Shown here piece after piece: positions 1 through 12,280 of a stretch of 55,800 bases of DNA. Source of the DNA: Hyphochytrium catenoides (lineage: Eukaryota; Sar; Hyphochytriomycetes; Hyphochytriales; Hyphochytriaceae); the NCBI GenBank assembly GCA_900088475.1, contig FLMG01000373.1, positions 1-55,800 of the forward strand, read 5' to 3'. Both the position numbers and the translations under genes were made by a program. Below the pieces are notes generated by a model. It was given only the letters and a program-made list of their open reading frames with translations. It did no database searches and was not told where the DNA came from. Positions within the stretch are counted from its first letter, which is position 1. Each line of letters starts with the position of its first letter.

Positions 1-881
1 TGTCCGAAAGCAATGTCAAGAGTCTGTTGACGTCACTAGAAGTGTAAGCAAGAGGCCCATCTTTGCTGGCTACGAAATACGTCTGTCTTTGGCCATCGTA
101 CTGAGCATCCTGGCTCAAAGCGGGATGATACTCTTCCAAGGATCTTCTGCTTGGATGGCTTTATTCTTTGTCACAAGCTGCATCCCACAAGTAATTCTGC
201 TATTTAGAGCCCATCCGACACTGCTGTACAGCGTGGTAACGTCATTTGAGTTTGCAATGCTGATCCTGTGCTTGACAGAGTTCATCATTTGCAGCGGTAT
301 TCTAAGGAACTTCGATGGAAGGTAAGTACGCTCCAGCGTTATCTTCGTCACAATCATCCTTGATGGCCGCACGTCGCTAACAGTACGCGTCACTGGCTTC
401 CTTGTCTTTAACGTGTAGGAGCATTCTCATGTCGGGCACCTTGGCGTCGACCATTCTCTCTGCAGTTGTCATTCAGGAGGCAGTGCTCATAGCCAAAGCG
501 AAGGCGTCTCGCTGGGTTGTGTGGCAACTGTCCTCCGTATTGATCTTCCAGATATGCAGTGCGCTGTACTTTCTCACCCTCTCTCAAGATGAACGGAGCG
601 GTACAACAGGAGGAGGGGATGCAGTAGAGGTCGCTTCTGGCGGTATACTTGGCCGCTCGCCTTTGAGCTTCGCTTTGGATGCCCTCTGGAATCTCACGAT
701 CCAAACGTCTCGCAACCTTTATAGCGCAGTGAGAACACCGCACCATCTAGTCTGCGTCATGTCTGACATTCAGTATGACATCACGGTAATAGAAACTAAG
801 GCGACAGCGGTAGGAGGAGGAGCGGCGCAGCGCCACCACCATCCGAAACAGCAACCAACGCATGTAGCATACCACCAGTAG
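1..881 (+). CDS. 12-span membrane family, member A (3' part, cut by window edge)
   Basis: Only the last two exons are in the window: 1-321 (open from base 2) and 419-881, joined by a 97-base intron (GTAAGT donor at 322, TAG acceptor ending at 418) that splits an Arg codon AG|G. Exon 3 supplies spans 7-9, ending in a SFEF-containing helix and NFDGR. Exon 4 supplies spans 10-12, with VVIQEAVLI and the family signature RSPLSFALDAL, then a short His/Gln-rich tail. Two acidic residues that are Asp in every other copy are Glu here (SFEF for SFDF, QE for QD). The family is not one I can name. Exons 1 and 2 must lie left of the window. Confidence 0.85.
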
Positions 882-2286
882 CAGCCGTTAAGTCGCCCAC
901 AACCACTCAGGATAACAACTGCCGGAGAATCAACTCTTTCAGATCTCCGGAAACAGACTTGAGATTAGGAGTTGGCGGCAGAAGAAGAAGAGTAGTGGAC
1001 GAGGCCAGGCCAGGGAGGAGTGGGAATGCTATAATGATGAGAAGGACCTACTACTAGTTATAATAAGCAACAGGCTGGTGAGATAGTGTCATGAGCTTCT
1101 TTGCTCAAGAGTTGGATCTAAAGGACGATGGGCAGCTTGTACACTGAAGCTGCTGCTTCTTCTTGTTGGCCGCCGCGCCAGAGAGAGAGAGACAGCCCTG
1201 CCATCAGATACTGTGACCTACTCATTCAGAGCTTCTCCTGGAGTGGATCATAACAATAGCTTCCTAATCCTCACGTTAGATATACGTAATAGAGATATAT
1301 TATGCCCGCTTTATTTTCGATCAAGAACATCCTGAACAGGCGTTACAAAAAGACCGTTGTATCGTCCAGCAGGAAGTGCACTACTTGTATGGGGCGCAGT
1401 GTGCAAACCATCACCAGGCAGCGTAGCCAGAGGCTGGCGGCTGCTGTACGCCTGACACCAACAGCTCCTTCTTCCCAAGAAGATTCAGTGTGGCGGTGCC
1501 GTTCCGCCCATTGCAGGACGACATCGTCGACCCTTACGCTGCTTCTTATTATGGTGAGGCCCTGTCCTCCGTCCTCTGCTTGCCGACTCATCTCATTCAG
1601 TGGTGGCACCACTGATAACGGCGTCCGTTACGTCGCCAACCGGGCGTTCATATTGAGTGAGAGCAGCTAGGCGATAACGAGTAAGAGTAGCGAGGGCCGA
1701 TCTCAGAGTCTAGGCTGCTGCCGTACTTACTTCCTTGTTGCTCTTACAAATTTGTACCAACTCCTTCCCTGCTGTCAGCTTATAATAGAAGACAGGCCCT
1801 TACCGCAGCAGCGGGGCCATTGACCTTCCTCGTAAACGGCTTCTTCCGCCCGTCATGCTGCCAGATGTCTCTTTCATCCCTTAGCCTTCTCTTTCATTCG
1901 TCTCCTCCTCTCCTTGAGAATACTAGTTGAAGCTGCTCATCAGCCGTGTGCTTATGACACCCTACTGTGACACTCGCGACTTCGTCGGGCGGCAGTGAGT
2001 TGGTCATCAGGAACATACCCGCGTACCCTGGACGGTCCTTCTTTCGATTCACCGAGGAGGCATTCCATTGTTAGTATGGCATTGGTCAGACGCTCTGCTG
2101 TTATAAGTAGGAGAAGTTTAGGGCGTTTAAACGCATTGACGCTGATGAGAACTAGTGAAAGACGTGCTTCATGAAAAGGGTTCCTCCAGTTCGCAAGAGG
2201 AGCTCATTGTTGGCCTTGTCCGCTTGAGCAGGATTTGAGGCAATAGGCCTCTCGCCCACACAGGACACGACGCTTCCTCTCAGATA
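882..2286. other. Intergenic region, no gene recognised
   Basis: About 1.4 kb between two same-strand family members. Open frames here (for example 1302-1670) have no recognisable motif and no splice context. It presumably holds the 3' end of member A and the promoter of member B. No convincing regulatory element was seen. Confidence 0.6.
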
Positions 2287-4795
2287 ATGACGCGGTATTG
2301 GACGCTAAAGCCAGTCCCAAGCTATTTCCCGGAGTACCTTCAATCCCATGAGACGGTTGGCGTGGCACTGCTTCCAGCTAGGGCGATGGACGCCTATCTT
2401 TCAATTCGTCGAAAAGCTCTCTACACGGTCTCGGTGGCTCTTGCCTTCACCTTCGGAATGGCTGCCTTTGCCTTTATAATCCTTTTTGAAGCACATCAGC
2501 CGCCTAGTCTGCGATCTACGGCTGTCGGGATCATGGCTACCGTTTGTCTGTTCTACTTTGCTGCAGCCCAAATACCGGACCTTCATTTGCAACTCTTCAA
2601 GCGCCTCTTCATGCAATGGGAAAGCTGGTTCTTCCTCGTTCAGTCAATGCCTCCAATCTTCCTCCTGGGATATTTCTTTGGCAATCGTGGTCAGATTGCT
2701 TTCGCCTCCACATGTGTGCTAGAATTTCTGGGCGGAATCATCAGCATCTTCTCGGTAGATCTAACGCCACAATTGGAAGGGTCTCAAGTGACTATTTTCA
2801 TCGTCATTAGCGGGACCACTGTCGCTGCACTGTTCTGGCTCTGGTAGGTCTCCCGCGATGCCTGAAGCTCAAATCGACTTCGACATAGCGCTAGCTCTGT
2901 CATTACCTATAACCCTCTTGTTAAGCCTCCCCTCCACCTTTCTAGATGTAGCCATAGTTGGGTCAGCAATGGGCTCTCCCCTTGCCTGCTCAGCGATGGC
3001 TTGAGAATCTAGGAATGCTGATGATTATTGAGAAGTCCCAAGTGGTGACTAATTCATCCTCATTCCCGTTATTCCGTCCTTATCAGGCTTGCGTGGATCT
3101 TATACTTTGACACCTACGAGGGACTGGAAGCGACTAGCATCACCGTGCTAAAGATACCGCTCCATCCTTGGCTGGTAGCTGCTGATTCTCTCGTGCTGAT
3201 GGCCCTGCTGTTACTGCGGCACCTCAGGAAGTACATTTCCATGGTCCGTAGCAGAAAGACTAGAGGCGGCCGGCTCCTGTTCACGATCGTGAAGTGGCCG
3301 ATCATGTTTGAGAGAAAGAATGACGAAGAAAGGAGCGATGAAAAGTCTCTGACGTTCAAGGGCGGGGGACCTTCGCTAACTCTTGCGGATTCTGGCAGCG
3401 TGGTCCTTTGGCCCCGATCTAGCGCTGGCACCAGTTCTCTATCTAAAATCAAAGTCCGGAGCCATCGAGGAAGAAGGTAACGTAAGACGACGTACTAAGA
3501 GAGTTAGCCAAAGCAGCCATGGCAAAGAGTAAGACGCCTAGGTGGATAGTGACACCTTCGTTGTTCCTCATGCTATGCGGTTATTAAGAGAGCTAGAAGA
3601 AAAAGGCATAGATCAAGCTGGTGGCTGGGCGACTTTAACGCCTCCTGCGTTCTGCTGCTGTCCGCAGGAAGCAGGAGGGAGCCGTTAAAGTCTACAGGAT
3701 CCGGCCAGTAGCACCAGAGGTTACTATCAGTGACCACAGTGACCTCTTTCAAGCATTAGATATGCTTCTCAGGAGGTGGAAGAGGCGTTTCCAGAGTATG
3801 GACGTAGGAGCTTTTCCGACGATACCGCAAGCGAAGGAGCAGAACGTAGCGGTTGAGAACCATGGCTCTGCGATTACCTCTATGCTGAACGGGAAAGAGA
3901 TTCTATTGTCAACGCTCTCCATGATGGCGCTCATCTTAGAGGTCACTACGCTAGCGTTAAATGGCTCAACCGCCGTGCTGATTCTATCCGCTCTCCTATT
4001 CTTCTCTTCCACTATATTACTTATGGGGCTTTCTCAACGACCGCTGGTTGGCAAGCTACTGAAGTCCTTCGACTTCTGTGCAATGGCGCTCGTACTGTTG
4101 GAGCTCCTTATCTTCAGTGGACATTTGCTTCAGTGGGACAGAAGGTAAGCACCATGATGTTTCTCTTTGCGCTGGAGGGTCTCGACCTGAGAAGTTTTCT
4201 CCTTCTGCTAATGTGACATAGGTTTGTCTTCATTCTATCGGTGGCTCTGGCGAGCATAACCTCCATGGTCATCCAAGATGCAACCCTCATACCAGGGCCT
4301 AGGAGACAGCAATGGATATCCCTGCACCTGTTAACTCTACTTGGCATAGAAATCGCTGGCATCTTCTACCTTGTAATGAACTCTGGCGGGCCTACTCCAG
4401 CGCCTACACCTACCACAGAGGGAGATCAGAACCATCCACTTGCAATGAGCAAGCTTGGACGTCCTCCGCTAAGCTTTGCACTTGACGCTCTCTGCACGAT
4501 GCTCATTCACACGTCAAGGTGTCTATTCTGCGCCATGTGCTACCCAAACTCTTTCGTGGCAATTCTTTCCGAAGTCGAGTACGAGACCGATTACATCGCT
4601 GCCGTTCAGAGCACAGCAGACTGCAGCGACAGCCTCACTCAAACAAGCAGCGACTTTGCTACAGCTGCTGCTGGTGAGCCACGAGGAGATGCGAAGACTA
4701 GCAGAAGGTTAAATCTAGCTTCGATGGGGAAAATGGTGGCTCCGCAACAAAATGAGAAGAATCTGCGGCCCGAAGCAACAGGTGTGGACTCTTAG
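2287..4795 (+). CDS. 12-span membrane family, member B
   Basis: Four exons: 2287-2843, 3087-3476, 3668-4144, 4222-4795, giving 665 residues. All three introns (243, 191, 77 bases) have GT-AG ends and are in phase 2 (TG|G, AG|G, AG|G). The start is the first ATG, just before the family motif RYWTLKP. Predicted spans lie near residues 45-67, 77-97, 113-131, 137-157, 167-192, 213-233, 394-413, 418-437, 451-471, 476-496, 507-528 and 560-582. The long loop between spans 6 and 7 is polar, with KVYRIRPV just after the second intron. Landmarks: PWLVAADS (Asp about 219), SFDF, VIQDA (Asp about 494) and RPPLSFALDAL. No known family was recognised; a transporter or multi-span receptor is possible, without direct evidence. 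Confidence 0.88.
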
Positions 4796-5030
4796 TATCC
4801 GCAATACCTATTATGCCCGCTTGCTATTCTGAGAGCACCAGCTATGCGATCAGCAGTCTCTTCTCCTACTACGAGAAGCAAGACAATGAGTTGGAGCTGT
4901 GTTAACGATGGGATAGAAGTCAGCCAAGAGCTGAGTCACTTAGTCCATTGCACTCATTTTTGGATATGAAAGTGAGACTAGACACCCATTAGCTTCTCAC
5001 AGACATAGACTTAACTAACGTCTGGTGTGC

Positions 5031-7455
5031 CTAGCCGGGGGCCGACGAGCAGAAATCTTTTGACCCATCCTCCGTGCTTGACAGTTCCTTGACTTGGCCT
5101 CCGGCGGGCTCCTCAAAGACGAGCTTCTGAGATGGGCCTTCTAAGAGCATCTGCCCTCCTTTACAGTCCTTCTTACACTTTGATCCTTCACTCTGCGGTC
5201 TTGTTGGGTCCGCTTGCTCTATTGCTTCTTTCTTTGCGTCAGGAGGGTCCTGTATGAAGTCTATCTCATAAGCTACATCAGACATTATAGAGACGAGAAG
5301 ATGTGGCGATTGAACCATGCTAAGCAGGCTCCGGACGGTGTGCATGATGACAGTTGCAAGCGCATCTAGCGCCAAACTTAGAGGAGATCGGGTGACGCCA
5401 GAGAGGAAGTTGGCAGTGTGTCCCAGCAACGAGGAAGAGTCGTCGTGGGGTGTGAGAAAGACCAGGTAGACCCCACACGTGAGCTCCACGAGAAGAAGCA
5501 CAACGAAGTGAAAGACAAGCCATCGCTTCCTTCTCTGCAGAGGCATTATGACAGTATCTTGCATGATTAAAGAGGAAATGACAGTCAGGGCGACAGATGT
5601 CACGCTGAAGCACCTAAGCAACGAGAAGCAGAGTTAGAAAACCGGAGTTACCAGTGGAAGCATTTGTAAGGCATCGAAAAGAGACAACTCTACCTGGTGT
5701 CCCAGCTCAGTAGGAAGCACGCAAAGACAAAGACTTCCAACAATGAGAAGAGCATGACGGCAAAGTCAAAGGATTTCGTGAGCTTCAACAGAAGAACTGG
5801 GTGTGCTCGACCGACTAGCAAAACGTTGGCGCTGAAGCCGACGAAAAAGAACAGCACCGTGAAGGCCAACGGTCCGTCAACTTCGACCAGTGCCGCCTGA
5901 ATGATGGTCGCGGCGGCAGCAAGGGCAGACAGAGTCGGCTCTTGTCCGACAAACCTCGACACACTGGGAGCAAAAGTTGAATCTCTAGATGACGAGGAAG
6001 ATGCCGGCTGATCACGAGAACAGGGCGTCGTCGTCAAGGACGAAGCTCCGCGGCTTCTTTCTCCACGATCAGGCCGCTCCGGTAAGGTCTTGTTGCTCTT
6101 CCTCATAGGGCCTAATCTGCGCCATCTGTGGTTGACGACCCAGCAGATGTACTGCAACGTGTCGCTGAAGTTGTCTAAGGAAAATGGTTCTTGGACAGGG
6201 CGCACCTTGTACACCTTGCGTCCGCCCTTCATCCTGTTATTTTAGCAATAAAGGAGCAGGGAGAAAGTAAGGATCCGCTCTCTTTTCAGCTGTCATATCG
6301 CCGCAACCCCCGACGTCTGTCACTCTTTAGCGATACCTTTGTCTCTTCTTGTTCTTAGGAGTGTCTGGGACGGATTGGGCTTGTCTTGGCGGCTCTGTGG
6401 TGGGTAGCACTGCTCCCTCATCTTCTTCTAACGGCCCAGGGGCTGCAGCTTGAAGAGAAGATAACCTTTCCAGCCGCCTCTTGGAGGACACATCTTCTTC
6501 AATGGTTAGCGGCCACTTGATCGTCGTGAAGCGCAGGCTGCCGCCCTTAGCCTTTCTTCTCCTGGCTGCCATGATATACCTAAACAAGAACTGGGCATGA
6601 AGCACAGCAATGACGACCAGAGAATCTGCAGCAATCAGCCAAGGCCGAATTGGAATCTTGAAGATAACGAGCTCGGTCTCTTCCATCCCTTCATATCGGC
6701 TAAAGTAAAGCTTCCCAGCCATTCTGAAGGTAACAAACAAGAGACACATCGTTAGCAGCAGCGACGACTAACAAAGACCAAACAGCAAAAAGATAGCGAG
6801 GGTCAGCATAAGTTGGGTCTCTTCAATAGCTGTTGACTTACAATAGCATCGCCAGGGCCGCCACTAATGTGCCTTCGATGACTAACAGAATGGTCATGGT
6901 AGAGCCACCTAGATGCGGCATAGAGTCCAGCAAGAATGGTGCTAAAGCCGTAGCTATGATGCCAAGGACAAAGCCGCATGCCCGTGCATTCTGACCTCTC
7001 ACTCTGTTGATGTAAGAAAAGAGAAATACGGGCGGGATGCACTGAAAGACCGAGAGCCACCCTTCGAATTGACTGAATAGCCGACGCAGAAGTTGCAGCT
7101 GCAGCTCGGGGACAACTGCCAGTGTGTAGAAGGCATAACAGGCGGCGGACAAAGCCCCAAAGGCAGTTAGATCAATGTCCGTCGGCTCCCCACTGTGTAG
7201 AAAGGTAGTGTAGAAGCCGACGTGTCCTAGACTTAGAGCGGCCGCAAGGCTTAGGTTGTACAGCGGAGACCTGCGTAACACTGTCGAATAGAACCTTCCA
7301 ACACGAGGCGGGAAGATTATCTTAGCACCGTTATCTCTGGAGTCCAGGAGAGGCGGGAGGTAACCATCATCCGGCCTTAAGGTCCAGTATCGAGGCATCA
7401 TGCTCTCCACGCTCTTCTCAAGAGGAGAGGAAGGAGCCTCTCTCCTCGCGGCCAT
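5031..7455 (-). CDS. 12-span membrane family, member C
   Basis: Minus-strand exons 7455-6842, 6723-6337, 6233-5694 and 5613-5031 give 707 residues. Introns are 118, 103 and 80 bases, all phase 2. Exon 1 begins MAARREAP and reaches PRYWTLRP about residue 21; an ATG pair just before PRYW is an alternative start. Family marks: QFEGW before span 3, PIRPWLIAADS in span 6, RKVYKVRPVQ after intron 2, SFDF at span 9, LIMQDT in span 10 and RSPLSLALDAL in span 12. The C-terminal tail (about 70 residues after span 12) is polar, Lys/Glu-rich and probably cytosolic. It is convergent with member B, 235 bases from its stop codon. Confidence 0.88.
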
Positions 7456-8022
7456 CGTGCTGCACTTCGTTCTTTAGCCTCAAGAGCTTAGCATGTCCGG
7501 ACACTCGAGCGAATGTTGAACCCGAAGAGTGCTCATAACTCCGACATCATCTCTCAACAACAACCTACGAAATGTTTGGAAGCAAGTCATACTCTAGGAA
7601 ATGGAAGCTTTTCATCTTAACCAATTCTTGAGAAGACTCTTGGTCCTCAAGGTAGACTCTTGACCAGCGAGAAGAGGAGCAACGCTGCTCTGTCAGCCTC
7701 ATGGTGACTGACTCCCATCGGACCAGCGCCCAGCTACTAATACATGTCAACGGCCAACATGCCAGAGCAAGAGAAGGACCTTCAAATACGTGCCGTACAG
7801 AGAAAGATGGGCAGGGATAGGGCCGGGGAAAGGCAAAAGAAAGCGTTGGACAGTGAAGAGAGGGAGGGAGATATGGAAAATAGGAGGGAGAGATAGCGGA
7901 GCAGAGAGAGAGAGAGAGTAGGAGAAAGAAGGGCTCAGATAGCAGGACGGAAAGGAGACGACGCTGCTGACAAAGAACTAGAGGAACGACGGAGAGAAGA
8001 GAGAGACACGAGAGAGAGACAC

Positions 8023-8031
8023 GAGAGAGAG

Positions 8032-8081
<50 letters not shown>
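8023..8081. repeat. (GA)n microsatellite
   Basis: Almost pure alternating GA, uninterrupted over the last ~45 bases, in a purine-rich stretch that begins near 7860. On the other strand it encodes a spurious Ser/Leu run. Confidence 0.95.
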
Positions 8082-8085
<4 letters not shown>

Positions 8086-8395
8086 CGACCAGGACAAAAG
8101 AGAAAGGATCAACAAGAGGAGGGCCGAGGCATTCTTGAGAAGAGTATGCAACCACTTTCACACCTGATTGGTGAAAATGATGTCAATATAGCAGTAAGCT
8201 GTCAAATAAGCATGTGAGGGCCTTTCAGAAAGCCTGTCATTTAGAGCAGTGCTGGCTCTGTGAATTCGCGATAGTTGGACCATCCTGTCGTCAATCTTGA
8301 CAGAATATCAAAAGCACGGCCGTTATGGAGTCAAGTATGGTAAACGCTTGGTCGTCTAGGGACAGAGGGGTCAAAGTCTGTCTCTCCGTCTCAAC

Positions 8396-8700
8396 CACCA
8401 TCACCAGCCTGCAAGTGCACTCTCCAAGCGCTACTGAACTCTAAGTCGCGGCACCAGTAAGGAGAACGAATAGCAAGTCATCTTGGAGAGAGCAGGAAGG
8501 ATAGAACAACCCGCCACCTAAGCTTGTGAGAACAACCAAGAAGAAGAAGGGAAGAGAGAGCGATAGAAAGAGCAAAGTGTCAGTGGCTCCTCCTGTCGCC
8601 CTCTTCTTACCGTCGTACGTGGTGAGCGCTGCTTCTACTTACTGAACGGCCCGCAGCACTGTACCATCATGAGAGGACGCTATGCTGTTTGCGTATTATA
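8396..8700 (+). repeat. Dispersed repeat block 1, copy 1
   Basis: By eye roughly three-quarters identical to 10808-11110 in the same orientation. Shared landmarks include CAAGTCATCTTGG, a CCGCCA-CTAAGCTT stretch, TGAGAACAACCAAGAAG and CTGCTTCTACTTACTG. No coding signature is shared by the two copies, so this is likely an old non-coding or mobile-element duplication of unknown class. Confidence 0.75.
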
Positions 8701-9261
8701 GTGTCTACGGCATCCTCCCAGCCAGCATCATAGCATGAATTCTTAGACCTAACTCATGGGAAGGTGGACGGAGACACAACGGTAGTAGCATTAGGGCAAA
8801 GGAAGGGCGGCACGGAAGTAATGATGGTAGTGCCTCTGCATCTGTCTTGCTCTTGGGTCACCCTATCCTAATTGTCGACTTTATGCGGTGCTGATGGTGG
8901 TCTGATGAGGACAGCATGAATCATAGCTCCGCCGAAGCCTCGACTATGACTCTATGACCATCAAACAACCATGTATCAGTTCCGCTCATTTCATTCCCAG
9001 TGAACAGTCTCGTTGACTGCCGTCTTCGAGTTCCTCTAACACTGCTACGTAGAATACTTTTGGGTCGGCCTTATTAGAAATGAGGATGGAGGCAACAATG
9101 AAACAGAGGTTTCTCAAGAGGAAGACATCGTCCTAACTGGGGTTGGCTCATCTCTTTCCATCCACCAAGAGTGTGATTTCACACGGTAAACGGTATCGCC
9201 ACGGCCGGCGAGCGGGTCGCTCTACCAAGTTGCAGCCTCATCAGGCAGGACAGTCCTTACT

Positions 9262-9582
9262 CTAGCAAAAAATGACGCCGATGTTCTCAAGACCTGCAAT
9301 GAGGAGGCCTTCCATCAGCCTAAGAGACCCTCGTTGCAGACGGAGCAAGCAGCCACCAATCATTATGGGGCCCTTCCTCAAAACAAAGGATTCTCCAAGA
9401 CCCAACAATTTGCGTGCCATCCAGAAAGGCTCGTAAAGGGCTGGACTAGCTGTTGGACGATGCTCGCAGAAGGCAGATGATAAAGGTGGTTCCACTTTTA
9501 TGCTTTTAGCCACTGTGGTCGATTCTTTGACTGACGTCACGGGATCCAGTTTTGACAGATCAGAAGTGAGCTGCACAGCCAT
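9262..9582 (-). CDS. Unrecognised 106-residue ORF within a duplicated block
   Basis: A real ATG (MAVQLTSDLSK) opens a 106-codon frame with no motif I recognise. Its nucleotide sequence is echoed, much diverged, at 10131-10370. There the frame is interrupted: the copy reads ATG, five codons, then a stop. The ORF may therefore be a chance frame inside a repeat, the first exon of a gene, or a gene with a decayed copy. Both copies carry TGACGTCA about 50 or fewer bases after the ATG. Low confidence that it is coding. Confidence 0.2.
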   Translation of the reverse strand: MAVQLTSDLSKLDPVTSVKESTTVAKSIKVEPPLSSAFCEHRPTASPALYEPFWMARKLLGLGESFVLRKGPIMIGGCLLRLQRGSLRLMEGLLIAGLENIGVIFC

Positions 9583-10130
9583 GGATATTTGAGATGATTG
9601 GCTGGCGTGCTTCGGGATGACTGAGGACGTCTATTAGGGGCCCTGTTTATTTGATCGTTGCAATAGAGGAACTTGTCTTCAGCATTCTGAGTAGGGATGG
9701 CTAGCTTACATTATCAGTTCAAGAAGGGAAGAGGACTCCCAGTAGATCTACCACTGAGAAGAAATCATCCGCGGGAGCTAGTAGGAGCTTAAATAAGAGC
9801 CGTGCTTTTGTCTGTCAATCAACATTCTGCGTAGTAGAACTAGTAGCTAATCCTCCATCTCGTACCTCTCATAATATTTTATATGAACAACTGACGGATG
9901 GTGCTGACGAAGTTACGTTATCCTTACGCAGCACGGAAACCAGTTAGCGGGTTATCACTAATAGAGGAACCTCATCCATGACATCTGAACGCATCTTGGT
10001 GGGGTTGTTAGAGACCGGGCCGGGCAGCCTAGCAAGACCTCTCGGCCGAGCGAGGTCGTCCTACTTCTACGAGTTCCTCGTTATCAGGTAGCCCACACGT
10101 CGTGCAAGGGATCTCCTTCCAAGGTCATTA

Positions 10131-10370
10131 TTAGTGCAGACGCTTCACCAGCCACAATAGAAGCCCGCCCTTCTTGCAACAAAAGGATCGCCACCATAGC
10201 CGACAGCCCGTCCGTAACAGCAGTGAAGGCTCGCAATTGGCTGGATACGGTGAGGTTCGCAGATGCGGATCTGGTGGTCTTTGAGTTTGGCTGTTCATTA
10301 CCATCAGAAGTGTGTGGTCGCTTCTTGTCACTGACGTCACGGCCTCGAGCTTACCGGATCGATACGGTCA
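10131..10370 (-). repeat. Diverged duplicate of the 9262-9582 block
   Basis: Aligned by eye with 9262-9582. Both begin TCCATG on the minus strand, carry CCGTGACGTCAGT shortly after, and share a GAGCCTT...ATCCTTTTGTT-like middle. The frame opened by the ATG stops after six codons, so if the block was ever coding this copy is broken. Confidence 0.5.
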
Positions 10371-10663
10371 TGGATTGATGCCCAAAATTGCGAGTGCTGG
10401 ATCAGGAAGTAGAAGAGCAAAGTGTTTAGTTGAATTTCTCTGTCTGTTCCAGTTGAACTTCTCTCTGCGCCTTGGGACAAGTTATACTCTTATCAAAAAA
10501 AAAGGCCTATGATAAAGGAGGAGCATCAACTACCAAGAGTCTTCCAGCACCACTGAAGATACGAGAGAGAGTACGAGAAACAGTGGCATGGCTACTACTA
10601 GCAGGCTAGCGGGAGGGACAGGAGAGAGGAGAGGAGGACGAAGACAAAAAGATGAGGTACAAG

Positions 10664-10770
10664 AGAGAGAGAGAGAGAGAGAGAGAAAGGGAGAAGAGAG
10701 AGAGGGAAACCAGAGAGAGAGAGAGGAGGAAAAAAGAAAGAAGAGAGAGATCAGAGAGAGAGAGAGACAG
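10664..10770. repeat. (GA)n-rich microsatellite
   Basis: A run of GA dinucleotides followed by an imperfect GA/GAAA purine tract, directly upstream of dispersed repeat copy 2. Confidence 0.9.
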
Positions 10771-10807
10771 GGACAAAGAGAAGTATATATAGAGAGTTAT
10801 GGGAAGT

Positions 10808-11110
10808 ATATATCACCAGCTGCCCGGAAGTTCACTCTCTCAAGCCCTACTGCACTCTAGTCGCGGCATCGGCAATGAGAAAGAATATGACAAGTCATCT
10901 TGGCGAGAAGGGGAAAAGATAGAACGATCCGCCATCTAAGCTTTGCTGTGAGAACAACCAAGAAGCGAGGGAGAGAGAAAGAAAGCGGTAGAAAGGAGCA
11001 AGCGTCGGCTGTACTGTTGCCCTCTTCCAACCTTCGATTTGGTCTCTGCTTCTACTTACTGGACGGCTCGTACTGGACCATCATTGACGGACGATATGTT
11101 GCTTGTCCTG
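10808..11110 (+). repeat. Dispersed repeat block 1, copy 2
   Basis: Counterpart of 8396-8700, same orientation. It shares the CAAGTCATCTTGG, CGCCA-CTAAGCTT, GAGAACAACCAAGAAG and CTGCTTCTACTTACTG landmarks with small indels and many substitutions. Confidence 0.75.
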
Positions 11111-12280
11111 GTCGTTGTTATTATCCGGTCCATTTCCTCCTCATCCCCTTGGCGCTGCCGATACTAGTGCCCTCCCACAGCTTCATAAGGTTATCCCTTC
11201 TTGACGTAACATTTCTTTCTGTAGGCTATTCTTCACTCTCAACACTTGTCTTCTCCCTTTCGCTCTTTCACTCTTGCTTCTCTCTCCACGCTCCACTCTC
11301 TTCCGTCCTCTGTTTAGCTCTCGTCTTTCAACTCTTCTCCCCATTCCTCCCACCTCCTCTCCAATCACCCCTTTCTCCTTGTCTCCTCTCTGCCTTCCTA
11401 TTACTCTTCTTTCTCGCTTTCCCTCTCTCTTTCTCTAAGACTACGTCCACCTCCCTTCCTCATCAACTGAATAGTCCGGGTTTGCTTATGGCTATAATTC
11501 CCGTTAAAGCTCTAATCGCCATTAACCGCCGCATAACAGTCGGCCTCTGTTGAATCCCATAAATCCTATGCACGCCGCTCAGACGAACGTGATGGTGGAA
11601 GTAGTCGAAGAATATGAATGGTAACACATTATCCAGAAGGCGCTATCTCAGACATCTATTTCCTGGGCGTTTGTATCTAATGAAGAATCAACTAATCTAC
11701 TCACTGGTGGATAAACGCCACTCGTTCCTCACTTGTCCACTTGCCCTCTAGCTTGTGCTCACCGTCTGCAGGCGGCAGAGATCAGAGTGTAGGGACTATA
11801 CTTTACCGATCTGACCTATAGACTTATAAAAACTCTAGGTCCCCTGCGAAAGACCCGGTAGGGTTCTCTCTCTCTAACTCTCTGGATCTTAGAGTCAGGC
11901 CCAGTGTCCAGGTCTCTTTTCCTCTCAACTGTGCCCTCTCTCTCTCTCTCTCTCTCTAACATTATCTATCAGAGCGCTTTTTGTCTCACGAGGAAGATCA
12001 CAATGTGAGCCGTCACGGTCGATCCCTACCAGGCACAACAAGCCCAGCGACAGAGAGAACGACCGAAGAGACAACAAACAACAGTGGGCAAGGGCTCTCT
12101 GAAAAGCGTGAAGCCTCCTGAAGAAGAAGTACTATTATTATTGTTAACAGTTAAAAAGGTGGAAAGAGCACGGAGGACAAGGACGTTGAGGAGACTGACG
12201 ATGAGTATTTAGGAGACTGACGACGGAGTATTTAGCGTGTGATCTAGTGCACAGAATAAGTGCTGACGACAGTCCAAACC

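Larger units (their letters stand above)
7456..12280. other. Gene-poor region with microsatellites and diverged duplicated blocks
   Basis: Nearly 5 kb with no convincing multi-exon gene. It contains (GA)n tracts at 8023-8081 and 10664-10770, a (CT)n stretch at 11937-11957, and two pairs of diverged repeats listed separately. Long frames here (7565-8161, 10900-11553) are made by the simple repeats or by repeat-derived sequence and are not called. Confidence 0.6.

Noticed and set aside
1270-1320. TATTATGCCCGCTT shared with 4800-4830, downstream of two family genes
   Set aside because: The match is only about 13 bases and does not extend; probably chance.
7565-8161. Minus-strand frame of 198 codons
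   Set aside because: Mostly the translation of a (GA)n tract on the opposite strand; start is not ATG in a useful context and no motif is present.
10900-11553. Plus-strand frame of 217 codons
   Set aside because: Overlaps dispersed repeat copy 2 and pyrimidine-rich sequence; copy 1 of the repeat does not keep the frame.
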